DNA of 13,618 nt from positions 1 to 13,618 of the forward strand of contig DASRJL010000053.1 of the NCBI GenBank assembly GCA_035649495.1, written 5' to 3'. The notes under the pieces were generated by a model. It was not told the DNA's origin. It searched no databases and saw nothing but the letters and a program-made list of their open reading frames with translations. The stretch comes from SG8-41 sp035649495. Lineage in GTDB: Bacteria > Pseudomonadota > Gammaproteobacteria > Burkholderiales > SG8-41. Position 1 is the stretch's first letter. Every line of letters begins with the position of its first letter. The position numbers were made by a program, and so were the translations under genes. Below, in pieces: positions 1-5,563 of this stretch.

Positions 1-462
1 TATCGCGAAGGTGGAGACCGCCTGGAACGCGGACTCGCCGAGCCGCTTCTCGATCGTTGCCCGGACCGGCCGTTGCGGCGTGGGGAAGCGCACGCTCAAC
101 CGCGCCGTTGCCGACCGGGCGTGCGGGGCAAGGCTCGTGTCGAAGCCGTGCCGGAAGAGCGGGGCCTCCCGGTCCTGGAGATAAACGGACAACCGGTAGT
201 CGCCCCAGCCGGGTCCGTCCGCGAGCCTGTCGCGCCGTCCGGGCCACGTCCGCTCGAATCGCACCCGCTCCAGCGTGAAGTCCTCTGCGCCTTCCGCCAG
301 CCGCTGCCGCAGATCGAGGCGCAGCGCGCCATCGGCAAAATCACCTGCCGCGGGTTTGGGGTCGACGACAGGCTCGTTCTTTCCGCAGCCCGGCGCGAGC
401 AGCCACAGGCCCGCGGCGCCAGCCCGTTTCAGCGCGCTGCGGCGCCCGATGGAAAAGTGCAT
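1..462 (-). CDS. Probable M64 (IgA peptidase-like) metallopeptidase, N-terminal part only
   Basis: An open frame of 154 codons runs from an ATG at 462 to the window edge without a stop. The start is supported by AGGAG four bases upstream (467-471). Residues 1-27 look like an export signal: GRRSALKRAG, then a hydrophobic stretch ending LLAPGC. The twin Arg suggests Tat, and the Cys could be a lipid anchor, but the lipobox is poor. Residues about 42-154 resemble the Peptidase_M64 N-terminal domain: a beta-strand pattern LRLDL, then EDFTLERV, a WPGRRDRL segment, LFRHGFDTS and a closing VRFPTPQRPVRATIEKR. The HExxH catalytic domain of M64 enzymes would lie off the left edge, so activity cannot be judged. 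The gene follows the SDR on the same strand after a 70 bp spacer. The family call rests on remembered motifs, without a search. Confidence 0.6.
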   Translation of the reverse strand, partial: MHFSIGRRSALKRAGAAGLWLLAPGCGKNEPVVDPKPAAGDFADGALRLDLRQRLAEGAEDFTLERVRFERTWPGRRDRLADGPGWGDYRLSVYLQDREAPLFRHGFDTSLAPHARSATARLSVRFPTPQRPVRATIEKRLGESAFQAVSTFAI

Positions 463-505
463 GGATCTCCTGCCGCGAGGCGATCGGGTGAGACGCTACG
501 CCTGC

Positions 506-526
506 CCCCTGACCCCTGACCCCTGA
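506..526 (-). repeat. Heptanucleotide array TCAGGGG x3 after the SDR stop codon
   Basis: There are three perfect 7 bp units at 506-512, 513-519 and 520-526 (CCCCTGA on plus, TCAGGGG on minus). The array begins six bases after the SDR stop codon, in the spacer before the M64-like gene. The same unit recurs at 4535-4555. Confidence 0.85.
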
Positions 527-532
527 CGCGAA

Positions 533-1312
533 TCAGTGCGCCGTCCACCCGCCGTCGATGGTGAGGCTGGCGCCGGTAATCAGCGCCGCGGCAGGCGAAG
601 CGAGAAACACGACGGCGCCCATGATGTCCTCGATCTCGCCCAGGCGTCCGAGCGAGATGTTGGACATCGCGTAGTCGCTGAACGCCTTGCTCTCGAAGAA
701 CGGGCGCGTCAGGGGCGTCAGGATGAACGTGGGACCGATGGCGTTCACGCGGACCTTGTGCGGCGCCAGCTCGACGGCCATCGCTTTGGTCAACCCCTCC
801 AGCGCCCATTTGGTCATGCAGTAGACGGTGCGGTTCGGCGCGCCGACGTGCCCCATCTGCGAGGACATCTGGATGACGGCGCCGCCGCGGCCGCCCGCGA
901 TCATCCGCCGTGCCGCCGCCTGTGACACGACGAATGCGGCTTTCACGTTGAGAGCGAGTATCCCGTCCAGGTGCTCTTCCGTGACATCGACGAACGGCTC
1001 CGGAATATTCATGCCGGCGTTGTTGACGAGGATGTCGATCCGCTCCAGGCCTTCGATGCGCTCGGCGACCTGACGCGCGTCGAGTACGTCGCACACGAGA
1101 GCGCGCGCCTTGCCGCCGCGGGCGCGGATGTCGTGCGCGAGCACGTCGAGCTCCGGTTGCGTTCTCGCGACCAGCACCACTTCGGCGCCGGCATCGGCGA
1201 GGGCAATGGCGCAGCCGCGGCCCAGGCCGCGACCCGCGCCGGTCACGACGCCGACGAGACCGTCGAGGCGCATGGTCGGAGTAACAGGTCTTGCGGCGGG
1301 CGTTTCGGACAT
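533..1312 (-). CDS. SDR family NAD(P)-dependent oxidoreductase
   Basis: This is a classical short-chain dehydrogenase of 259 residues, close to the usual 250. The Rossmann nucleotide-binding motif TGAGRGLG is at residues 24-31, NNAG at 97-100, and the catalytic Ser151, Tyr164 and Lys168 (YCMTK) are all in place. The C-terminus has the family's GASLTIDGGW segment. Substrate cannot be read from sequence; the nearest general types are 3-oxoacyl-ACP reductase-like and polyol/glucose dehydrogenase-like SDRs. No Shine-Dalgarno is visible before the ATG at 1312; the in-frame ATG at 1273 (residue 14, MRLDGLVG) is an alternative that would remove an atypical Pro/Thr-rich leader. The gene is divergent from the HisD-like gene with only 17 bp between the two chosen starts, suggesting co-regulation and possibly successive oxidation steps on one substrate. 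Confidence 0.93.
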   Translation of the reverse strand: MSETPAARPVTPTMRLDGLVGVVTGAGRGLGRGCAIALADAGAEVVLVARTQPELDVLAHDIRARGGKARALVCDVLDARQVAERIEGLERIDILVNNAGMNIPEPFVDVTEEHLDGILALNVKAAFVVSQAAARRMIAGGRGGAVIQMSSQMGHVGAPNRTVYCMTKWALEGLTKAMAVELAPHKVRVNAIGPTFILTPLTRPFFESKAFSDYAMSNISLGRLGEIEDIMGAVVFLASPAAALITGASLTIDGGWTAH

Positions 1313-1321
1313 GTCGCAATG

Positions 1322-1327
1322 ATTATA
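1322..1327 (-). promoter_or_regulatory. Candidate -10 box (TATAAT) for the SDR gene
   Basis: A perfect TATAAT lies on the minus strand between the divergent SDR and HisD-like starts. No good -35 is seen at 16-18 bp. Initiation here would leave almost no leader for the ATG at 1312 but about 40 bases before the ATG at 1273. Confidence 0.25.
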
Positions 1328-1329
1328 GA

Positions 1330-2667
1330 ATGTCCCGTCACACTTGGAGCGCCACTTTGGCCCAATATCTCAAGCAGGGAATATCGCCGGCGGCGGCCGA
1401 GGCGGCCGACCGCAAAATCCAGCAGACCGTCGAAGGCATACTCGCCGACGTGACGGCGCGCGGCGATGCGGCCGTGCGCGAGCTTTCGCAGAAATTCGAC
1501 AACTGGTCCCCGCCCTCCTTCCGGCTGCGCCACGACGACATCGCCGCCATCGTCGCGAAGGTCCCCGAGGACACGATCGCGGATATCCGGTTCGCCCAGT
1601 CCCAGGTCCGCAACTTCGCGCAGGCCCAGCGCGACGCGCTGCGCGACGTCGAGGTCGAGACGTTGCCGGGCGTCATCCTCGGCCACAAGAACATTCCCGT
1701 CGAGAGCGTCGGCTGCTACGTCCCGGGCGGGCGCTATCCCATGGTCGCATCGGCGCACATGAGCATCGTCACGGCGAAGGTCGCGGGTGTGCCGCGCATC
1801 ATCGCCTGCACGCCGCCGAACGAGGGAGAGCCGCACCCCGCCACGATCGCGGCGATGCACCTCGGGGGCGCCGACGAAATCCACGTGCTGGGTGGCGTGC
1901 AGGCCGTCGCCGCGATGGCGCTGGGCACCGAGAGCATCAAGCCCGTGGACATGCTGGTCGGCCCGGGCAACGCCTACGTCGCGGAGGCCAAGCGCCAGCT
2001 CTACGGCCGCGTCGGCATCGATCTTTTCGCCGGGCCGACCGAGATTCTCGTCGTCGCCGACGACACCGCCGATGTGGTGATGGTCGCAGTCGACCTGCTC
2101 GGGCAGGCGGAGCACGGCCCGACCTCGCCTGCGACGCTGATCACGACCTCGCGCAAGCTGGCCGAGGCGCTGCCGGGCGAGATCGAGCGCCAGCTGAAGG
2201 TGCTGCCGACCGCCGACGTCGCGGGACAGGCGTGGCGGGATTACGGGCAGATCATCGTCGTGGACAGCCTCGAGGAGGCCGTCGCCGAAGCCGACCGCGT
2301 CGCCGCCGAGCACGTGGAGATCCTCACGAAGGAGCCGCGTTACTTCCTGCAGCGCATGCGCAACTACGGCGCGATGTTCCTCGGGCCCGAAACCAACGTG
2401 GCCTACGGCGACAAGGTGATCGGCACCAACCATACCCTGCCGACCCGCGGCGCGGCGCGCTATACCGGCGGCCTGTGGGTGGGCAAATTCCTGAAGACCG
2501 TTACCTACCAGGAGTGCACGCCCGAGGCGAGCGTGGTGGTCGGTGACTACTGCTCGCGCCTGTGCGCCATCGAGCGCTTCTGGGGCCACAAGGAGCAGGC
2601 CGACCTCAGGCTACGCATCTACGGTGGGCGAAGGGTCGGACTTCATCAGGAGAAGGATCCGGGATGA
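1330..2667 (+). CDS. hisD: Histidinol dehydrogenase family protein (HisD paralogue, HpsN-like)
   Basis: This is a full-length HisD-fold, zinc-dependent NAD-linked alcohol dehydrogenase of 445 residues; authentic HisD is about 430-440. The HisD metal and catalytic residues are retained: Gln259 and His262 (LLGQAEHGPTSP), Glu327-His328 (AAEHVEIL), Asp361, His368 (GTNHTLPT) and His420. Several segments (SVGCYVPGGRYP, LGGVQAVAAMALGTESI, ARYTGGLWVGKFLKT) resemble the paralogous branch that includes sulfopropanediol dehydrogenase HpsN more than biosynthetic HisD, and no other his gene is nearby. A catabolic role in oxidising a polyol-like substrate, with the divergent SDR, is therefore more likely than histidine synthesis. 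The ATG at 1330 has no Shine-Dalgarno. A TTG at 1357 has GGAG seven bases upstream and would give the more typical N-terminus MAQYLKQ, so it may be the true start. The gene ends convergently against the response regulator. Confidence 0.9.
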   Translation: MSRHTWSATLAQYLKQGISPAAAEAADRKIQQTVEGILADVTARGDAAVRELSQKFDNWSPPSFRLRHDDIAAIVAKVPEDTIADIRFAQSQVRNFAQAQRDALRDVEVETLPGVILGHKNIPVESVGCYVPGGRYPMVASAHMSIVTAKVAGVPRIIACTPPNEGEPHPATIAAMHLGGADEIHVLGGVQAVAAMALGTESIKPVDMLVGPGNAYVAEAKRQLYGRVGIDLFAGPTEILVVADDTADVVMVAVDLLGQAEHGPTSPATLITTSRKLAEALPGEIERQLKVLPTADVAGQAWRDYGQIIVVDSLEEAVAEADRVAAEHVEILTKEPRYFLQRMRNYGAMFLGPETNVAYGDKVIGTNHTLPTRGAARYTGGLWVGKFLKTVTYQECTPEASVVVGDYCSRLCAIERFWGHKEQADLRLRIYGGRRVGLHQEKDPG

Positions 2668-2677
2668 TCCAGAGGGT

Positions 2678-2705
2678 GAACGTGGAACGTGGAAGGATGA
2701 AGGAT
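2678..2705 (+). repeat. Heptanucleotide array after the HisD-like gene (copy A)
   Basis: There are four 7 bp units in exact register: two GAACGTG, then two GAAGGAT, followed by GACCC. The array starts ten bases after the stop codon. The same units in the same order recur at 3810-3837. Confidence 0.85.
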
Positions 2706-2741
2706 GACCCGCTTGGTTTTTGACTGAAAAACAGGTCATCC
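2702..2741. terminator. Candidate bidirectional terminator hairpin between convergent genes
   Basis: GGATGACC (2702-2709) is the reverse complement of GGTCATCC (2734-2741). Nested inside is GTTTTT (2716-2721) with AAAAAC (2727-2732) around the loop GACTG. The inner stem supplies T-rich sequence on both strands. Its place between convergent stop codons fits a terminator, although the GC content of the inner stem is low. Confidence 0.4.
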
Positions 2742-2793
2742 CTCCACGTTCATCCTTCATCCTTGCCGGTGACCGGTCACCGGTCACCGGCGA
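2738..2793 (-). repeat. Eight contiguous heptads abutting the response-regulator stop codon
   Basis: The stretch divides exactly into eight 7 bp units. On plus the first four are ATCCCTC, CACGTTC, ATCCTTC and ATCCTTG, the complements of copy-A-type words. The last four, from 2766, are CCGGTGA, two CCGGTCA and CCGGCGA. The last unit ends at 2793, directly before the stop codon (2794-2796, minus). The second half also forms a 10 bp stem, GCCGGTGACC (2765-2774) with GGTCACCGGC (2782-2791). Confidence 0.85.
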
Positions 2794-3513
2794 TCAGCCG
2801 CGCGGAGGCACGAACATGTACCCCGCACCCCGCACGGTGCGCAGCGCCTGGGGATCCCCGGGATTCGCCTCGATCTTGCGCCGCAGGCGCGCGATGCGGA
2901 TGTCGATCGACCGGTCGAACGGCTCCCGGTCCCGCTTGCTGGTGAGCGTGAGAATCTGGTCGCGGGTCAGGACCCGGTTCGGATGCTCGCAGAACACCTT
3001 GAGCAGGTCGAACTCCATGCTGGTAATCGGCACTTCCGTGCCCTCGGCGTCGAGCAGGCAGCGCGCGGCCACGTCGAGAACGCAGCGGCCGATCGGCACG
3101 CGCTGGGGAGCGGCGTCGGGGGCGCCATGCGGCAGGTCGCGGGCATGGAGGCGGCGCATCACGCTTTTCAGCCGCGCCAGCAGCTCCCGCAGGTCGAACG
3201 GCTTCGTCACGTAGTCGTCGGCACCGACCTCCAGCCCGACGACCCGGTCCGCGACGCCGTCTGCCGCCGTGACCATGATGATGCCAACGTCGTAGTGCTC
3301 GCGCAGGTAGCGCGCCAGCGTAAACCCGTCCTCGCCGGGCAGCCCCACGTCGAGCAGCACCACGTCGGGCAGATTGCGCTCGATGGCCTCGCGCATGTCG
3401 TCCCCGCTCTGCGCCTGGTGGACGTCGTAGCCCTGACCGCCCAGGTAGCCGGCGACCATCTCCCGTACGCCGGGATCGTCCTCCACGATCAACACGCTGC
3501 CGTTGCTGGGCAT
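2794..3513 (-). CDS. OmpR/PhoB-family response regulator, orphan
   Basis: This is a two-domain response regulator of 239 residues. The receiver domain spans about residues 6-120: acidic pocket Glu11-Asp12-Asp13, phospho-acceptor Asp55 (VVLLDVGLPG), Thr82 and Lys104 (VTKPFD). The C-terminal winged-helix domain covers about 140-235 (MEFDLLKVFCEHPNRVLTRD; DIRIARLRRKIE; RTVRGAGYMF). No histidine kinase lies next to it, so its sensor is encoded elsewhere or it is an orphan. The start was set by the ribosome site: GGAGG (3523-3527) is nine bases before the ATG at 3513 but directly touches the in-frame ATG at 3522. Upstream is the 46-residue membrane protein gene, divergent, with candidate operator repeats between. 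The gene is convergent with the HisD-like gene. Confidence 0.95.
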   Translation of the reverse strand: MPSNGSVLIVEDDPGVREMVAGYLGGQGYDVHQAQSGDDMREAIERNLPDVVLLDVGLPGEDGFTLARYLREHYDVGIIMVTAADGVADRVVGLEVGADDYVTKPFDLRELLARLKSVMRRLHARDLPHGAPDAAPQRVPIGRCVLDVAARCLLDAEGTEVPITSMEFDLLKVFCEHPNRVLTRDQILTLTSKRDREPFDRSIDIRIARLRRKIEANPGDPQALRTVRGAGYMFVPPRG

Positions 3514-3541
3514 GAGGCCCATCCTCCGGGAAAGGCCGCAT

Positions 3542-3569
3542 TGTTACACGCCTGAAACAAACTGATTCA
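3542..3569. promoter_or_regulatory. Candidate OmpR-family operator: three TGNNNCA direct repeats
   Basis: TGTTACA (3542-3548), TGAAACA (3553-3559) and TGATTCA (3563-3569) share TGNNNCA with start-to-start spacing of 11 and 10 bp, about one helical turn. PhoB/OmpR-type regulators bind such direct repeats as tandem dimers. The site lies between the response-regulator gene and the divergent small membrane protein gene, so autoregulation and control of the small gene are both possible. Binding is inferred. Confidence 0.45.
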
Positions 3570-3584
3570 AGCCCGAAATCCGGC

Positions 3585-3590
3585 TAATAC
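3585..3590 (+). promoter_or_regulatory. Candidate -10 box (TAATAC) for the small membrane protein
   Basis: TAATAC lies 15 bp downstream of the last TGNNNCA repeat, with no good -35 hexamer at the usual distance. This resembles activator-dependent promoters where the regulator site replaces the -35 element. A direct repeat ATCCGGC flanks it (3578-3584 and 3591-3597). Confidence 0.3.
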
Positions 3591-3670
3591 ATCCGGCGCC
3601 TACACTGCTGCCCATTGCGCTGCAGACTTCTGCGGCGCCAACCCGACAACTGGAAGAGAGGGATACGGTC

Positions 3671-3811
3671 ATGATGCTCGCGCGAGTCAAGGAGATGTTG
3701 CCGGCCGTGCGCGCCCTGGGGCCCTATCTCCTCGTGGAGCTCGTGCTGCCCGGCGGCACTCTGATTGCGCTGCTGATGTGGCTCTCCCAGCGGCTGAGGA
3801 ATACCGCCTGA
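3671..3811 (+). CDS. Small single-pass membrane protein, 46 residues
   Basis: A short frame starts at ATG 3671 with a good purine-rich ribosome site (GGAAGAGAGGG, 3652-3662) eight bases upstream and ends with TGA at 3809-3811. The protein has a short basic amphipathic N-terminus (ARVKEM), then a hydrophobic segment from about residue 16 to 38 interrupted by LPGGTLIALLMWL, and a basic tail QRLRN. This predicts one membrane span with the charged tail in the cytoplasm. I recall similar tiny proteins with an LPGG(S/T)LIALLLWL core in betaproteobacteria, but know no function. It is divergent from the response regulator across a 157 bp region with candidate operator repeats and may be its target. 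Its stop codon overlaps the first heptad of the array at 3810. A second ATG directly follows the first. Confidence 0.7.
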   Translation: MMLARVKEMLPAVRALGPYLLVELVLPGGTLIALLMWLSQRLRNTA

Positions 3812-3837
3812 ACGTGGAATGTGGAAGGATGAAGGAT
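3810..3837 (+). repeat. Heptanucleotide array (copy B) overlapping the small gene's stop
   Basis: The units are GAACGTG, GAATGTG and two GAAGGAT, in the same order as copy A at 2678-2705 with one base different, again followed by GACCC. The first two bases are the last two of the TGA stop codon. The array separates the small gene from the convergent GST gene. Confidence 0.85.
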
Positions 3838-3872
3838 GACCCAATGAAGCTGCGCTGGCGCACCTTGGGCGG

Positions 3873-4517
3873 CTAGGCCGCCCTGGCGAACTCCTCCATC
3901 ACCTTCTTCTCGTGCGCGACGACCTTCTGCACGCTGGGACGCTCAAGCATGCGCTCGAGATGCGCCATGCAATTTTTGAACCCCGACACGTCGATCTTGA
4001 ACGAGATCGCGCGCCGGAAGCACCAGAAGAAGTGCGCGTCGGGCGCGGTGAAGTGCGAGAAGAACCATTCGCGCCCGGCGAGCAGCTTGTCCGCGATGGC
4101 GAAGTCCTCGTAGAGGAGCTTCGTCGCGACGCGCTTTACGCTTTCCTCCGAGCCCGGCAGGTCGCAGTAATTCTCGGGGCGGGCGTTGGGCGTCAAGCGC
4201 GGATGAATGCTGGACGCACACCAGGAATGCAGCGAAACGGCCTTCACGTACTCCATGGGGTCGGCAGGCAGGAGCTTTGCTTTCGGGAAGTTGCGGTCTA
4301 TCCAGACGTGCATTGCCGCGTTCTCCGTCAGCGGCTCGCCGTCGATCAGGAGCACCGGCACTTTGTGCTTGGGATTCAACGCCAGGAACTCGGGCGTCCG
4401 GTTCCCGCCCTTGCGGTTGTTGACATTGCGCACCTCGAACTCGGCGCCCGCCTCGGTCAGCGTCACGAAAGGCGCCAGCGCGCAGGTCTGCGGGGCGTAG
4501 TACAGGACGAGTTTCAT
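3873..4517 (-). CDS. Glutathione S-transferase family protein, beta-class-like
   Basis: This is a soluble 214-residue GST. The N-terminal thioredoxin-fold domain (about 1-80) has YYAPQTCALAP, with Cys12 where beta-class enzymes have their active Cys10. The cis-Pro loop is NPKHKVPVL (Pro54), and the gamma-glutamyl-binding LTEN is at 63-66. The helical C-terminal domain has His105 (SSIHPRLTP), matching His106 of beta-class GSTs. These enzymes bind or conjugate glutathione with electrophiles; the substrate is unknown. GGAGGA seven bases upstream supports the ATG at 4517. The gene is last in the probable operon CoxG-like, GGT, TctC, GST, 86 bp after the TctC stop, with heptad arrays in the spacer. 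Together with the GGT-family gene it suggests glutathione-conjugate metabolism. Confidence 0.92.
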   Translation of the reverse strand: MKLVLYYAPQTCALAPFVTLTEAGAEFEVRNVNNRKGGNRTPEFLALNPKHKVPVLLIDGEPLTENAAMHVWIDRNFPKAKLLPADPMEYVKAVSLHSWCASSIHPRLTPNARPENYCDLPGSEESVKRVATKLLYEDFAIADKLLAGREWFFSHFTAPDAHFFWCFRRAISFKIDVSGFKNCMAHLERMLERPSVQKVVAHEKKVMEEFARAA

Positions 4518-4534
4518 GGCGAGTCCTCCATCGG

Positions 4535-4603
4535 TCAGGGGTCAGAGGTCAGGGGTCATGCGTGCCAAAACCGCCTGACGCCTCACGTCTGACGCTTGAC
4601 GGA
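4535..4603 (-). repeat. Two heptanucleotide arrays between the TctC stop and GST start
   Basis: On plus, 4535-4562 reads TCAGGGG, TCAGAGG, TCAGGGG, TCATGCG in exact 7 bp register. After nine unrelated bases, 4572-4599 reads CGCCTGA, CGCCTCA, CGTCTGA, CGCTTGA, also in register. The second array ends four bases before the TctC stop codon (4604-4606). The first uses the same word as the array at 506-526 but in opposite orientation relative to its flanking genes. Confidence 0.85.
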
Positions 4604-5563
4604 TTATTGCGGCTTGACCCCGGTTGCCTTGACGACCTTGCCCCAGCGCTCGGTTTCGAGCCGTATTTTGGTTCCCAGCTCTTCGGGCGACAGCGCGTAG
4701 ATCTCCAGACCGGCGGCAATCAGCTTCGAGCGAATATCGGAATCGGTCACTGTCTTGATGGACTCTCGATTCAGCCGCTCGATGATGGCGCGGGGAGTGC
4801 GCGCCGGGGCGAGCACCGCGTACCAGGAGCCCGCTTCGTAACCCGGCACGGTTTCGGCAATGGCAGGGACGTCGGGCAGAACCGGGAGGCGCTTCGCGCT
4901 CGTCACCCCGATCGCGCGCAGGCGCTTCGACTGGATGAACGGCAGGCCGGACGAGAGCCCCGAAATGAGCATCTGGGCTTCGCCCGCGGCAACGCCCGTG
5001 AGCGCCGGGGCGGCGCCCTTGTACGGGACGTGAACGATATCGATGCCCGCCATCATCTTGAGGAGCTCCCCGGCCAGGTGGCCCGTCCCAGCGAGTCCCG
5101 ACGAGCCGAAGTTGATAGTGCCGGGCTTCGCTTTCGCGAGCGCGATCAACTCCTTCACCGTGGCGGCAGGAAGCGACGGATGCACCATTAGCGCGAGCGG
5201 ACTGTCGCCGATCAGCGCAACCGGCGCGAGGTCTTTCGTGGCGCTGTAGGTAAGCTTGAGAAAGTTAGGGGCGATCGCGATCGTGCCGTTTGCCGCAGAG
5301 CACAGCGTGTAGCCGTCTGCCGGCGCCCGCGCGACGATTTCCCCTGCCACACTACCGCCCGCGCCCGGGCGATTGTCCACGACCATCTGCTGGCCGAGCA
5401 ACTCGGACATCTTCGACGCGTAAATCCGCGTCGTGACGTCGGTCGGCCCACCGGCCGCCTGGGCGACCAGCACGCGGATGGGTTTGGTCGGGAAATTCTG
5501 CGCGGAAACGGAGACGGCCGCGATCGCGCAAATCGCACCGACCAGGAGCGGGATGAGCTTCAC
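4604..5563 (-). CDS. Tripartite tricarboxylate transporter substrate-binding protein (Bug/TctC family)
   Basis: This is a periplasmic solute receptor of 319 residues, the usual size. Residues 1-21 are a Sec signal peptide (Lys2, hydrophobic LIPLLVGAICAIAA, then SVSA before Gln22). The mature start FPTKPIRVLVAQAAGGPTD is the family hallmark, and the central VDNRPGAGG, NFGSSGLAGTGH and VPYKGAAPAL segments also match. The start is GTG at 5563, inside the last codon of the GGT-family gene, giving a GTGA overlap; the frame upstream is just the GGT gene read in another phase. No TctA/TctB membrane subunits are present, as is common for the many orphan Bug receptors of betaproteobacteria. Ligands of this family are mostly carboxylates; tight coupling to GGT suggests an amino-acid-like or gamma-glutamyl ligand, which is inference. 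Confidence 0.93.
   Translation of the reverse strand: MKLIPLLVGAICAIAAVSVSAQNFPTKPIRVLVAQAAGGPTDVTTRIYASKMSELLGQQMVVDNRPGAGGSVAGEIVARAPADGYTLCSAANGTIAIAPNFLKLTYSATKDLAPVALIGDSPLALMVHPSLPAATVKELIALAKAKPGTINFGSSGLAGTGHLAGELLKMMAGIDIVHVPYKGAAPALTGVAAGEAQMLISGLSSGLPFIQSKRLRAIGVTSAKRLPVLPDVPAIAETVPGYEAGSWYAVLAPARTPRAIIERLNRESIKTVTDSDIRSKLIAAGLEIYALSPEELGTKIRLETERWGKVVKATGVKPQ

Noticed and set aside
1243..2589. A 448-codon minus-strand frame opposite the HisD-like gene
   Set aside because: Low-complexity Arg/His/Asp/Gly-rich composition typical of antisense high-GC frames; the plus strand carries all HisD motifs.
2766..2783. The 18 bp palindrome CCGGTGACCGGTCACCGG as a transcription-factor operator
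   Set aside because: It arises from adjacent 7 bp units at a gene 3' end between convergent genes, where an operator is unlikely.
3514..3522. Upstream ATG (3522) as the response-regulator start
   Set aside because: The only ribosome-site match, GGAGG, would directly touch this ATG, whereas it is nine bases from the ATG at 3513.
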